Positions 17,536 to 25,639 of a stretch of 35,875 nt of DNA are shown here, piece by piece. The notes beneath the pieces were generated by a model, which was not told where the DNA came from, searched no databases, and worked only from the letters and a program-made list of their open reading frames with translations. The stretch comes from an uncultured Oscillospiraceae bacterium (GTDB taxonomy: Bacteria; Bacillota; Clostridia; Oscillospirales; Oscillospiraceae). The position numbers and the translations under genes were made by a program. The stretch spans positions 1 through 35,875 of the forward strand of contig CAJFVK010000026.1 of NCBI GenBank assembly GCA_904420435.1. The letters are read 5' to 3'. The stretch's first letter is position 1, and each line of letters begins with the position of its first letter.

Positions 17536-19224
17536 ATGAAGCTGATTCTGCGTTTTCTCAAACCACACTGGAAGCTGTGCGCGCTCACCATCATCCTGCT
17601 GATCGTGGATGTGGCCGGCGCCCTGTTCATCCCAACCCTGGTGGCGGAGATCCTCAACTCCGGCACCTCCGGCGCCACCTTTGACGCCATCGTCCAGACA
17701 GGTTTCCAGATGGCGGTGGTTTCCGTCCTGGCCGGCCTGTGCGCCATTCTGGGCGGGTACGCCTGCGCCGTCCTCTCTGCCCAGGTGGGCAAGGATATGC
17801 GGGAGGCCATCTACGCCAAGAGCCTGAAGCTGTCGGTCTATGACTTCCGGCAGTTCGGCACCGCCTCCATCACCACCCGCACCATCTCGGACATCACCAC
17901 CATCCAGTTCGCCCTGACCAGCACCCTGCAGATGGTCATCCCCGTGCCCATCATCTGCGTCCTGGCCCTGGCGCTGACCTTTGGCCTGGACGCCCAGCTG
18001 GGCCTCATCCTGCTGGTCGTGGTGGCCGCCGTGCTGCTGCTGGCCTGGGGTATCATGCGCAAGGCGTCCCCCCTGTTCCGGAGGCTCCAGAAGCTGCTGG
18101 ACCGGATGAGCACCGTCCTGCTGGAGAACATCACCGGTGTGCGGGTGGTCCGGGCCTTCAACAACGAGGAGCGGGAGATCGGCCGCATGACCACCGCCTT
18201 CGCCGACTACGCCGGCACCTCCATCAAGGCCAACCGGCTGTTCGCCAACCTGGACGGACTCTCCTTCTTCTGCATCAACTTCTTCGTGGTGGTGGTCTAC
18301 TGGCTCAGCGGCGGGCACATCAGCGCCGGCGGCCTCCAGGTCGGCGACATCACCGCGGTGATCGAGTACGCCATGATGGTGCTGTTCTTCCTGATGATGG
18401 CCCAAATGGTGATCCTCACCCTGCCCCGGGCCCTGGAGTGCTGCGAGCGAGTGCGCCTGGTGCTGGACCACACCCCGGAGATCGAGGACCTGGTGCTCCG
18501 GGACGTTTCCTTCCGGTTCCAGGACGCGGAGGAGGACACCCTGGGCCACCTGGACTTCGTCTGCCGCCGGGGGCAGACCACCGCCATCATCGGCGGCACC
18601 GGCAGCGGCAAGTCCACCGTGGCCTCCCTGATCCTCCGGTTCCACGACGTGACAGACGGCTCCATTACCCTCAACGGAACCGACATCCGGGATATGACCC
18701 AGCAGTACCTCCGGGACCACCTGGGCTATGTGCAGCAGAAGGCGTGGCTGTTTTCCGGCACCATCGCCGACAACCTGCGCTACAGCCGACCCAAGGCCAG
18801 CGCGGATGAGCTGATGCACGCCGCCGACGTGGCCCAGGCGGGGGACTTTATCCGCTCCCTGCCCGATGGGTTCCACGCCTACGTGGCCCAGGGAGGCACC
18901 AACTTCTCCGGCGGCCAGAAGCAGCGACTGAGCATCGCCCGGGCCCTGGTGAAAAAGCCGGAGCTGTATATCTTTGACGACAGCTTTTCCGCCCTGGACT
19001 TCAAGACCGACGCGGCCCTGCGCAAGGCGCTGGCGAAGGAAAGCGGTGACGCGGCGGTGCTCATCATCGCCCAGCGGGTCAGCTCTATCCGCCACGCCAA
19101 CCAGATCGTGGTACTCCACGAGGGGCGCATGGCGGGCATCGGCACCCACGAGGAGCTGATGGCTACCTGCAAGGTCTACCAGGAAATCTACGAATCTCAG
19201 ACAAAGGAGGCGAAGGAAGCATGA
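17536..19224 (+). CDS. ABC multidrug exporter half-transporter, degenerate-site subunit
   Basis: The 562-aa protein fuses six transmembrane helices (residues about 12-290) to a nucleotide-binding domain. Walker A is GGTGSGKST near 353, the signature FSGGQKQR near 455, and Walker B YIFDDS near 478, where the catalytic Glu is replaced by Asp. That substitution marks the non-hydrolysing site of heterodimeric exporters such as BmrC/BmrD and TM287/288. The linker between membrane and ATPase domains is short (DHTPEIEDLVLRDVSF). It ends with an ATGA overlap onto the partner subunit. AAAGGAG precedes the ATG. The location after MarR and an attenuator fits drug-inducible efflux. Confidence 0.93.
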   Translation: MKLILRFLKPHWKLCALTIILLIVDVAGALFIPTLVAEILNSGTSGATFDAIVQTGFQMAVVSVLAGLCAILGGYACAVLSAQVGKDMREAIYAKSLKLSVYDFRQFGTASITTRTISDITTIQFALTSTLQMVIPVPIICVLALALTFGLDAQLGLILLVVVAAVLLLAWGIMRKASPLFRRLQKLLDRMSTVLLENITGVRVVRAFNNEEREIGRMTTAFADYAGTSIKANRLFANLDGLSFFCINFFVVVVYWLSGGHISAGGLQVGDITAVIEYAMMVLFFLMMAQMVILTLPRALECCERVRLVLDHTPEIEDLVLRDVSFRFQDAEEDTLGHLDFVCRRGQTTAIIGGTGSGKSTVASLILRFHDVTDGSITLNGTDIRDMTQQYLRDHLGYVQQKAWLFSGTIADNLRYSRPKASADELMHAADVAQAGDFIRSLPDGFHAYVAQGGTNFSGGQKQRLSIARALVKKPELYIFDDSFSALDFKTDAALRKALAKESGDAAVLIIAQRVSSIRHANQIVVLHEGRMAGIGTHEELMATCKVYQEIYESQTKEAKEA

Positions 19225-21023
19225 GTCCCAAAAAGGTGATCGCGGGGATCGAGCGGGAGGTCCCCCAGGATACCCGCAGCACAGTAACCCGCCTGTTTGG
19301 CTACCTCCACGGCCAGCGCATCCGGCTGACGGTCGTGGCGGTATCCATTGTGATCTACGTGGCGCTGAGCATCTGGAACCCCATGTACAGCGCCATTGTC
19401 ATCAACCACCTGTGGCAGAGCGTCCAGGAGGCCTGGCAGACGGGGACGCCCTTTTCCGTCACCGCCACTATGGGCCGGGAGCTCATTCAGCTGACGGTCC
19501 AGTACCTGTTCACCTGGCTGTTCTACTACTTCCAGTCCTGGCTGATGGCCAACGTGGCCGAAAACCTGGTGCTGGAGCTGCGCAGCCAGATCGCCAGGAA
19601 GCTGAACCGGCTGCCCCTGCGGTTCTTTGACCGGAACAAGGCCGGCGAGATCCTCAGCCGGGTCACCAGCGACCTGGACAAGATCGCCGAGGTGCTCCAG
19701 ACCGGCCTTTTGAAGCTGATCGTGGCCATCGGCACCATCATCGGCTCCCTCATCGTGATGTTCTACTACAGCGTGCCCCTCACCTGCCTGTTCCTGGTGT
19801 TCATGGCGGTGAGCATGGTGGTCACCAATCTGGTGGCCCGGAAGAACCTCCGCTGCGCCGCCGAGCGGCAGGAGACCATCGCCGTCCTCACCGGCGTGGT
19901 GGAGGAGTACTACAACGGCCGGGACGTCATCAAGGCCTATAACCACGAGGCGGAGAGCATCCAGATGGTGTCCCAGGCCGCGGAGGCCAACCGCCTGGCC
20001 AACCAGAAGGCGGACTTCCTCACCAACTGCGTCAACCCCCTGATCCGCCTGCTCACCCGCCTGGCCCAGGTGGTCATCGCCGTGATCTCCGGCAAGGCCA
20101 TGCTGGACGGCACCATGTCGGTGGGCGTGGTCCAGGCGTTCTTCCAGTACGTGAACCAGACCGCCGAGCCCCTCACCGAGGCCTCCTACATGATCAACTC
20201 CCTCCAGGCCGCCCTGGCCTCCGCCGAGCGGACCTTCCAGATGCTGGACGAGGAGGAGCGCCCCGACCCGGACAGCCCCGCTCTGCTGGAGCGGGCGAAG
20301 GGGAGCATCGCCTTTGAGCACGTCAGCTTCGGCTATGACCCAGACCGCCTGTTGATGCGCGACATCAGCTTTACCGCCCAGCCGGGGCAAAAGATCGCCG
20401 TGGTGGGCTCCACCGGCGCGGGCAAGACCACCCTCATCAACCTGCTCATGCGCTTCTACGAGGTAAACGGCGGCCGGATCACCGTGGACGGCGTGAACAC
20501 CGCCGATATGACCCGCTCGGGCCTGCGGCACAATTTCGGCATGGTCCTCCAGGACACCTGGCTCTTCGGCGGCACGGTGGCGGAGAACATCGCCTACGGC
20601 CGTCCCGACGCCACCCGGGAGGAGATTATTGCCGCCGCCAAGGCCGCCAAGGTGGACTACTTCATCCGCACCATGCCCAAGGGCTACGACACGGTGCTGG
20701 ACAACGAGGCGGCGAACCTCTCCGCCGGCCAGCGGCAGCTGCTGACCATCGCCCGGGTGTTCCTGTGCGACCCGCCCATCCTGATTCTGGATGAGGCCAC
20801 CTCCAGCGTAGATACCCGCACCGAGGTGGAGATCGGCAAGGCCATGAAGCGGCTTATGCAGGGCCGCACCAGCTTCGTCATCGCCCACCGGCTCTCCACC
20901 ATCCGGGACGCGGATATGATCCTCTTTATGGAGCAGGGCAACATCATCGAGCAGGGCGACCACAAAACCCTGCTGGCCAAGGGCGGCGCCTATGCCGCCC
21001 TCTACTACAGCCAGTTTGAATAA
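19221..21023 (+). CDS. ABC multidrug exporter half-transporter, canonical ATPase subunit
   Basis: The 600-aa partner has six membrane helices and an ATPase domain with Walker [10 protein letters not shown] near 396, signature LSAGQRQL near 499 and Walker [11 protein letters not shown] near 523, with the catalytic Glu intact. Together with the upstream subunit it gives one consensus and one degenerate nucleotide site. It starts within the stop of the first gene (ATGA at 19221), so the subunits are produced in equal amounts. A GC-rich hairpin follows its stop, and the right junction of the insertion lies about 110 bases downstream. Confidence 0.94.
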   Translation: MSPKKVIAGIEREVPQDTRSTVTRLFGYLHGQRIRLTVVAVSIVIYVALSIWNPMYSAIVINHLWQSVQEAWQTGTPFSVTATMGRELIQLTVQYLFTWLFYYFQSWLMANVAENLVLELRSQIARKLNRLPLRFFDRNKAGEILSRVTSDLDKIAEVLQTGLLKLIVAIGTIIGSLIVMFYYSVPLTCLFLVFMAVSMVVTNLVARKNLRCAAERQETIAVLTGVVEEYYNGRDVIKAYNHEAESIQMVSQAAEANRLANQKADFLTNCVNPLIRLLTRLAQVVIAVISGKAMLDGTMSVGVVQAFFQYVNQTAEPLTEASYMINSLQAALASAERTFQMLDEEERPDPDSPALLERAKGSIAFEHVSFGYDPDRLLMRDISFTAQPGQKIAVVGSTGAGKTTLINLLMRFYEVNGGRITVDGVNTADMTRSGLRHNFGMVLQDTWLFGGTVAENIAYGRPDATREEIIAAAKAAKVDYFIRTMPKGYDTVLDNEAANLSAGQRQLLTIARVFLCDPPILILDEATSSVDTRTEVEIGKAMKRLMQGRTSFVIAHRLSTIRDADMILFMEQGNIIEQGDHKTLLAKGGAYAALYYSQFE

Positions 21024-21042
21024 CGGCGTGCGCTCCGGCAAA

Positions 21043-21086
21043 GCGGCGGCGCGGACAGGAATCCCTGCCCGCGCCGCTGCGCTTTT
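21043..21086 (+). terminator. Terminator after the ABC operon
   Basis: A GC-rich stem (GCGGCGGCGCGG.CAGG pairing with CCTG.CCGCGCCGCTGC) spans 21043-21080, followed by GCTTTT. It lies just inside the element's right end. Confidence 0.7.
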
Positions 21087-21102
21087 CGGCGCCGGCTCCC
21101 GC

Positions 21103-21160
21103 TCTGGGGTTCGCCGCCCGGTTGTGCGGACGGCACTGCATCCGTCGGTCCCGTGGGCCC
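21103..21160. other. Candidate attR junction of the inserted element
   Basis: CGGTTGTGC (21119-21127) lies 3 bases left of the central CG (21131-21132), and ACTGCATCC (21135-21143) lies 2 bases to the right. The left arm is the exact inverted copy of GCACAACCG at the left junction; the right arm mirrors GGGTGCAGT there. To the right, collagen coding ([10 protein letters not shown], minus strand) resumes. Confidence 0.65.
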
Positions 21161-21463
21161 GGCAGGTCCGGCGCTTCCCGTGGGGCCAGTGGGACCGGTG
21201 CTTCCAGTTGGCCCGGTGGGGCCGGTGGGGCCTGTGCTTCCGGCGGGGCCGGCAGGGCCGGTGGGACCGGTCATGCCGGGGACGCCCATGGGGCCCGGAA
21301 ACCCTCTGGGACCCATGGGGCCCATGGGCCCGGGGCAGCAGACCACCTTCTGGCCGCAGCAGGAGCTGTCCCGGCAGGGGTCGCAGGGGTTGCAGCTGTG
21401 ATGATTCATAGGGATAATGCCTCCCTTGGATGCATAGAGTATCAGGACGTTCACCGTCCGCTC

Positions 21464-21492
21464 TATTGTATGGCCGGGGCCGCCGGCGGGTG
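21464..21492 (-). promoter_or_regulatory. Sigma-K/sigma-E-like mother-cell promoter of the collagen-like gene
   Basis: On the minus strand CATACAATA (complement of 21464-21472) matches the CATAnnnTA -10 of sigma-K and the CATACAnT -10 of sigma-E. CACC (complement of 21489-21492) lies 16 bases upstream, as expected for a sigma-K -35 (mACm). The ATG is about 55 bases downstream. Confidence 0.65.
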
Positions 21493-21588
21493 CGGAGCGC
21501 CGGCGGGAGGGTATGCTGCCAGCATAGTATGAAAGTGAGATTCCAGAATTAGGATGTGGTAAAATTGGATAAATTTGACCGCTGTTTG

Positions 21589-21617
21589 TTGACAATATTC
21601 GCAGGAGCATTTATAAT
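21589..21617 (+). promoter_or_regulatory. Consensus sigma-A promoter of the zinc-ribbon gene pair
   Basis: TTGACA (21589-21594), a 17-base spacer and TATAAT (21612-21617) are both perfect. The untranslated leader is about 130 bases and contains GC-rich hairpin-forming sequence without an identified riboswitch. Confidence 0.85.
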
Positions 21618-21755
21618 GAAACCGTCCTGAACACAGGCTGAAGCGGCGGCGCCCCGGAAACGGGGAAACGCGGCGTCCGCCTGTTTGGAGTACCCAGCGG
21701 CGCCGGCCAGCGCGTTTCCGCTGCCGGCATTATTGAAATAGTAGGAGGGAGAACT

Positions 21756-23252
21756 ATGTTTTGTACATCCTGCGGAAAGCAGATCGAGGACGGTTCTGTT
21801 TTCTGCGAGCACTGCGGGGCCCGGCAGGAGACCGCAGCCCAGCAGCCGGCTTCTCCGCAGAGCGCTGCCCCGGGAACGGGGGCCGGCCCGGCGCAGCCGG
21901 TTCAGCCCCAGGTAGAGACCATCCAGGCGCCTATCGGCGGCGGAGCGCCCCAGAATGCGGCGCCCCGTAAGCCCATGTCCAAGAAGACCAAGATCATCCT
22001 GGGCGCTGTGGCCGGCGTGATCGTCCTGGTGGTGGCCCTGAAGCTGATCCTCAGCAGCGTGTTCAGCGCGGACAACACCATCACCAAGTTCATCAATGCC
22101 GTCCGGGAGCGGGACGCTGACGGCGTCCGGTCCGTGGCCACGGTGTACCTGGACCAGATGGAGCTGACTGACGAGGCCCTGGAGCCCTTCTTTGACGCGT
22201 TCAGCGCCGACAACGCCACCCTGGTCAGCTGGCAGGAGAACCTGCTGGAGCAGAAGAACATGCAGCAGTACCAGCAGGCCATGGCCGGCATGGCCACCAG
22301 CGACAGCTCCAGCGTGGGGATGCTCACCCTGGTGGACAACTCCAACATCCTCTTTGACAGCTACAAGATCCAGATCCGGCCGGTGAACCTGTCCCTGTAC
22401 TGCGGCTACGACGGCACCACCGTGACCTTCGGCAACCTGGAGCCCATGACCGTGACCAACAGCACCTCTGTGACCATCCTCCCCGGCCAGTATGATATTT
22501 CCGCCTCCTGCACGGCGGAGAGCACCGGCGCGGAGCTGACCATGGAGGACAGCGGGCGCTTTACTTACGACGACAGTTACGACATCTATTTCGACACCGC
22601 CGACATGGAGATCGAAGCTTACAGCTACGTGACCATTACCGGCATCACCATTGACGGCGCGCCCTACACCGGCGAGATCGAGGACGGCATGTATGCCTAC
22701 CTCTCCCCCCTGAACTACGGCAGCGAGGTGGTGGTCACCGGCGACTGCTTCGGCGAAACCTTCGAGGAGACCTTCATTGCCGGCGATTCCTACTATGTGT
22801 CGGTGTCCTACAACCCCAGCGAGGAAGTGATCCTCATGGCCTCCGACGAGGCCAGCCAGATCGCCTATGACCTTGTCATGGCACTGGAGGGCCACGACGC
22901 GGACAGCATGGCCGCCCTCCAGGCCCAGTACCCCGACAACGAGGCGGTGGCCGCCATCCAGACCTACTTTGACAACAATGCCGCCAGCACCTACACTGAC
23001 GGGGCCGTGTTCACCTCCCTGGAGGCGGGGGACTGCACGGTTTCCGCCTGGGCCTACAGCACCGGCATCCAGTTGGAGGTGACTGTGGAGATGACCGCCA
23101 GCGGTACGGATTACTACTACTGGAGCGACTACACCGAGGGTACCGGCGAGGGGACCCCCTTCACCGATGAAACCTTCACGGTTACCATCGACTTCACCCT
23201 GGCGGACGGAGAGTTGACCTTCACTGATTACTACTACTGGTTCTATGTTTGA
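21756..23252 (+). CDS. Zinc-ribbon membrane protein, TcaA-like
   Basis: The 498-aa protein begins with a zinc ribbon (CTSCGKQIEDGSVFCEHCG, residues 3-21). A Pro/Gln/Ala-rich linker follows, then one membrane helix (IILGAVAGVIVLVVALKLIL, about 85-104). The large extracellular part has an NTF2-like repeat (FINAVRERDADGVRSV...) and beta-rich segments (VTILPGQYDISASC; ITIDGAPYTGEIEDG), and a Tyr-rich C-terminus. This order matches TcaA/YvbJ-type proteins, which in staphylococci influence envelope-antibiotic responses. AGGAGGGAG precedes the ATG. It pairs with a second zinc-ribbon membrane gene 50 bases downstream, and the two probably form a transcription unit. Confidence 0.85.
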   Translation: MFCTSCGKQIEDGSVFCEHCGARQETAAQQPASPQSAAPGTGAGPAQPVQPQVETIQAPIGGGAPQNAAPRKPMSKKTKIILGAVAGVIVLVVALKLILSSVFSADNTITKFINAVRERDADGVRSVATVYLDQMELTDEALEPFFDAFSADNATLVSWQENLLEQKNMQQYQQAMAGMATSDSSSVGMLTLVDNSNILFDSYKIQIRPVNLSLYCGYDGTTVTFGNLEPMTVTNSTSVTILPGQYDISASCTAESTGAELTMEDSGRFTYDDSYDIYFDTADMEIEAYSYVTITGITIDGAPYTGEIEDGMYAYLSPLNYGSEVVVTGDCFGETFEETFIAGDSYYVSVSYNPSEEVILMASDEASQIAYDLVMALEGHDADSMAALQAQYPDNEAVAAIQTYFDNNAASTYTDGAVFTSLEAGDCTVSAWAYSTGIQLEVTVEMTASGTDYYYWSDYTEGTGEGTPFTDETFTVTIDFTLADGELTFTDYYYWFYV

Positions 23253-23304
23253 CGCGCGCAACCTGTGCAACAGTGTGAAATATTGAAAGAGAGGTAGAAA
23301 AACA

Positions 23305-24228
23305 ATGGCATTTTGTAAGTATTGCGGCGCTCAGCTGGAGGATGGGCAGGAGTGTACCTGCGCCCGGTCCCAGGAGGCCAAGCAGGCGGAGCAGGCGGCC
23401 CATCAGACCGCTCAGACCGCCGGCCAGCAGACGGCCCAGCAGGCTCAGCAGGCGGCTTCCGCCGCTACCGCCACCGCCGTGGCGGCTGCCAAGGGCCTGA
23501 AGCCCTATCTGACCGGCTATCTCAAGAGCCCCTCCCAGGCGGTGCGCACGGTGGTGCAGAACAATGACATGGCCACCGCCGTCGCCCTGACCGTGATCCG
23601 GGCCCTGGCCTTCGGCCTGGCCATCTGGGGCATCATCAACAAGCTGGTCAATACCGTCATGTCCACGGCGACCATGCTGGGCGGCTCGGATATGCTGGGT
23701 GTTTCCGTATCCAGCAACTTCTTCGGCAGCCTCCTGTGGGGCATCATCTCCGCGGTGGTGTTCATGGCCCTCTTTGTGGTGGTGGTCTTCGCCCTGAACC
23801 GGCTGATGAAGGGCAACGCGGACATCAAGAGCATCTACATCGCCAGCGCCGCCAACGGTGTGGTGACCAGCGCCCTGCTGCTGGTGAGCTTCATCCTGTC
23901 CTTCATCTCCCTGGGCCTGGCCATTGCCATCCTGGCCCTGGCCTGCATCTCCTGGGTGATCTACGGCGTGCTCACCGCCCAGATGCTCTGCCCGGACAAC
24001 ACTACCGGCAAGTTCTGGCTGCTGTACCTGGTGGGCGTGGCGATCCTGTTCGTCATCGGCTACTATGTCCTGCCCAGCTTCTTCCTGAACGCCCTGGGCG
24101 GCGTCAGCATCAGCATGATGGGTCAGGCGACTATCACCCTCAAGCAGACCATCGACCAGATCCAGCTGGCCCTTGCCCAGTCCGGCGGCTGGATGAACGC
24201 TCTGATGGAAATCTTCGGCAACCTCTAA
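23305..24228 (+). CDS. Zinc-ribbon multi-pass membrane protein (Yip1-like)
   Basis: The 307-aa product starts with a short Cys motif (CKYCGAQLEDGQECTC). A Gln/Ala-rich coiled stretch (residues 25-60) follows, then about five membrane helices (for example VIRALAFGLAIWGIINK, LLWGIISAVVFMALFVVVVF, LLLVSFILSFISLGLAIAILAL, LLYLVGVAILFVIGYYV). Such proteins are common in Oscillospiraceae next to other zinc-ribbon membrane proteins. A role in envelope homeostasis is plausible but unproven. A terminator follows at 24251. GAGAGG precedes the ATG by about 10 bases. Confidence 0.8.
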   Translation: MAFCKYCGAQLEDGQECTCARSQEAKQAEQAAHQTAQTAGQQTAQQAQQAASAATATAVAAAKGLKPYLTGYLKSPSQAVRTVVQNNDMATAVALTVIRALAFGLAIWGIINKLVNTVMSTATMLGGSDMLGVSVSSNFFGSLLWGIISAVVFMALFVVVVFALNRLMKGNADIKSIYIASAANGVVTSALLLVSFILSFISLGLAIAILALACISWVIYGVLTAQMLCPDNTTGKFWLLYLVGVAILFVIGYYVLPSFFLNALGGVSISMMGQATITLKQTIDQIQLALAQSGGWMNALMEIFGNL

Positions 24229-24250
24229 TTGTCAGTGGGTTTATTAGGGT

Positions 24251-24289
24251 AAAAAGGAGGGCAGCTCTCAGCGGGCTGCCCTCCTTTCC
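24251..24289 (+). terminator. Terminator after the zinc-ribbon genes
   Basis: AAAGGAGGGCAGC pairs with GCTGCCCTCCTTT around a 9-base loop, with short A and T runs on either side, so it could act on both strands. Confidence 0.85.
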
Positions 24290-24331
24290 TCATTATCAGA
24301 GGAACGTCCGGGGAATGCCCGGAAAAAATCC

Positions 24332-24360
24332 TTTACAAATCCGGGCTTTTGTGCTATAAT
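24332..24360 (+). promoter_or_regulatory. Promoter of the aromatic amino acid operon
   Basis: TTTACA (24332-24337), a 17-base spacer and TATAAT (24355-24360), with the transcript expected to start near 24367 and a ribosome site (AGGAG, 24378-24382) 8 bases before the leader ORF. Confidence 0.85.
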
Positions 24361-24390
24361 GCGAGCGATCAAGGAACAGGAGAGTCAGCC

Positions 24391-24510
24391 ATGTCCGCAG
24401 TTCTTCTGACAAGCGTATATTTCTTCTTTTTTAGCTTTACCTATTACTTTATGGGTAAGGCTTATTTGGGTTTCACCGAAAAGAAGAAGTATGCCGGTCA
24501 GGCGGCCTGA
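24391..24510 (+). CDS. 39-aa Phe/Tyr-rich leader peptide of the aromatic operon
   Basis: An AGGAG site and a consensus promoter precede this short ORF. It contains 7 Phe and 5 Tyr, no Trp, clustered in codons 10-20 as YFFFFSFTYYF. The codons end at 24450, just before a segment (24468-24478) that can pair with the downstream terminator. The first cistron beyond that terminator is DAHP synthase, and the operon includes tyrA and pheA. A leader peptide sensing Phe and Tyr charging, as pheL does for pheA in enterobacteria, is the simplest reading. The alternative is a genuine small membrane protein, since the same residues could form one helix followed by KKK; both roles could coexist. Confidence 0.75.
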   Translation: MSAVLLTSVYFFFFSFTYYFMGKAYLGFTEKKKYAGQAA

Positions 24511-24568
24511 AGAGGGCGCGGCGTTTTTCCGAGGGGCTTCACGGTGGGATCCACTGTGGGGCTTTTTT
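24468..24568 (+). promoter_or_regulatory. Attenuator: antiterminator segment and intrinsic terminator before aroF
   Basis: The terminator pairs GCTTCACGGTGG (24536-24547) with CCACTGTGGGGC (24551-24562) over 12 positions, loop GAT, followed by TTTTTT (24563-24568). Inside the leader ORF, GGGTTTCACCG (24468-24478) can pair over 11 positions with CGGTGGGATCC (24542-24552), which destroys the terminator's left arm and loop. A ribosome paused at Phe/Tyr codons leaves 24468-24478 free (antitermination). A ribosome reaching the stop at 24510 covers it (termination). The pairings include several G-U pairs. Confidence 0.72.
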
Positions 24569-24612
24569 CTTTGCCTGAATTTGCGGCGCGGAAAGCGCGG
24601 GAGGATAGACAA

Positions 24613-25626
24613 ATGGTAGTCATTCTGAAAGAAAATCCCAACGAGAAGCAGCTGGAGAACCTGAAAAACTGGCTCACCAGCCTGGGGCTGGAGATCCACA
24701 TCAGCAACGGCGCCCACCAGACCATCCTGGGCCTGGTGGGGGACACCTCCGTGGTGGATATCGACCTCATCAAGGCCCTGGACATTGTGGAGGAGGTCAA
24801 GCGCATCCAGGAGCCCTTCAAGAACGCCAACCGGAAGTTCCACCCCCAGGACACGGTGATCGAGGTGGGGGGCGTGAAGCTGGGGGGCGGAAACTTCCAG
24901 TTCATCGCCGGTCCCTGCTCCGTGGAAACCGAGGAGCAGATCTGCTACGTGGCCCAGGCGGTGAAGGAAGCCGGGGCGGGGATCCTCCGGGGCGGCGCCT
25001 TCAAGCCCCGCACCTCCCCCTACTCCTTCCAGGGCCTGGGGGCCGATGGCATCCGGCTGCTGCTGGAGGCCAAGGAGAAGACGGGCCTGCCCATCATCAC
25101 GGAGATCATGGACCTGGGGCAGCTGAAATACTTCGACGACGTGGACATCATCCAGGTGGGGGCCCGGAACATGCAGAATTTTGAGCTCCTCAAGGAGCTA
25201 GGCCACCTGCGCAAGCCCGTCCTTATCAAGCGGGGTATGTCCGCCACTCTCCAGGAGCTGCTCATGAGCGCCGAGTACGTGATGGCCGGGGGCAACGACC
25301 AGGTGATCCTCTGCGAGCGGGGCATCCGCACCTTTGAAACCTACACCCGCAACACCCTGGACCTCAGCGCCGTGCCGGTACTCAAGTCCATGAGCCACCT
25401 GCCGGTGGTCATCGACCCCAGCCACGCCACGGGGAAGTCCACTCTGGTCCGCTCCATGGCCCTGGCGGCGGCTGCTGCCGGCGCGGACGGACTCATGATC
25501 GAGGTCCACAACGACCCCCAGCACGCCTGGTGCGACGGGCCCCAGTCCATCACGCCGGAGGCCTTCGCCGCCCTGGTGAAGGACGTGAAGTCCATCCTGC
25601 CCTTCTGCCGCTACAGCTACGAATAA
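24613..25626 (+). CDS. aroF: 3-deoxy-7-phosphoheptulonate (DAHP) synthase, type I-beta
   Basis: This enzyme catalyses the first shikimate step, joining phosphoenolpyruvate and erythrose 4-phosphate. The 337-aa protein has an N-terminal ferredoxin-like regulatory domain (VVILKENPNEKQLENLKNWL, residues 1-70), as in the Thermotoga-type enzyme that is inhibited by Tyr. The catalytic barrel follows with AGPCSVET, GGAFKPRTSPY, IQVGARNMQNF and IDPSHATGKS. The start is ATG 24613 with GGGAGG 9 bases upstream; the open frame extends further but through the terminator. It is first in a nine-function operon whose later genes overlap. Regulation is probably double: attenuation at the leader and feedback through the N-terminal domain (inference). 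Confidence 0.96.
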   Translation: MVVILKENPNEKQLENLKNWLTSLGLEIHISNGAHQTILGLVGDTSVVDIDLIKALDIVEEVKRIQEPFKNANRKFHPQDTVIEVGGVKLGGGNFQFIAGPCSVETEEQICYVAQAVKEAGAGILRGGAFKPRTSPYSFQGLGADGIRLLLEAKEKTGLPIITEIMDLGQLKYFDDVDIIQVGARNMQNFELLKELGHLRKPVLIKRGMSATLQELLMSAEYVMAGGNDQVILCERGIRTFETYTRNTLDLSAVPVLKSMSHLPVVIDPSHATGKSTLVRSMALAAAAAGADGLMIEVHNDPQHAWCDGPQSITPEAFAALVKDVKSILPFCRYSYE

Positions 25627-25639
25627 GGGGGAGAAGGCC

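Larger units (their letters stand above)
21005..21409 (-). pseudogene. N-terminal half of the split collagen-like (BclA-type) exosporium gene
   Basis: ATG 21409 (GGGAGG upstream) starts [20 protein letters not shown], a short Cys-rich leader typical of exosporium or coat collagen-like proteins, then [15 protein letters not shown] and Gly-Pro-Thr triplets. At 21131 the repeats stop abruptly ([10 protein letters not shown]). The frame continues into unrelated basic sequence ending at 21005 without any trimerising C-terminal domain. The missing C-terminal half lies at 8731-9648 on the same strand. As it stands, a 134-aa truncated product would be made from a sporulation-type promoter. The last 43 or so residues are element-encoded. 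Confidence 0.85.

Noticed and set aside
21624-21755. Riboswitch in the leader of the TcaA-like gene
   Set aside because: The 130-base leader is GC-rich and can form hairpins, but I see no known aptamer motif and no terminator switch.
24391-24510. Reading the leader ORF only as a small membrane protein
   Set aside because: Possible, but the downstream terminator, the alternative pairing and the Phe/Tyr operon make an attenuator role the better explanation; kept as an alternative in the entry.
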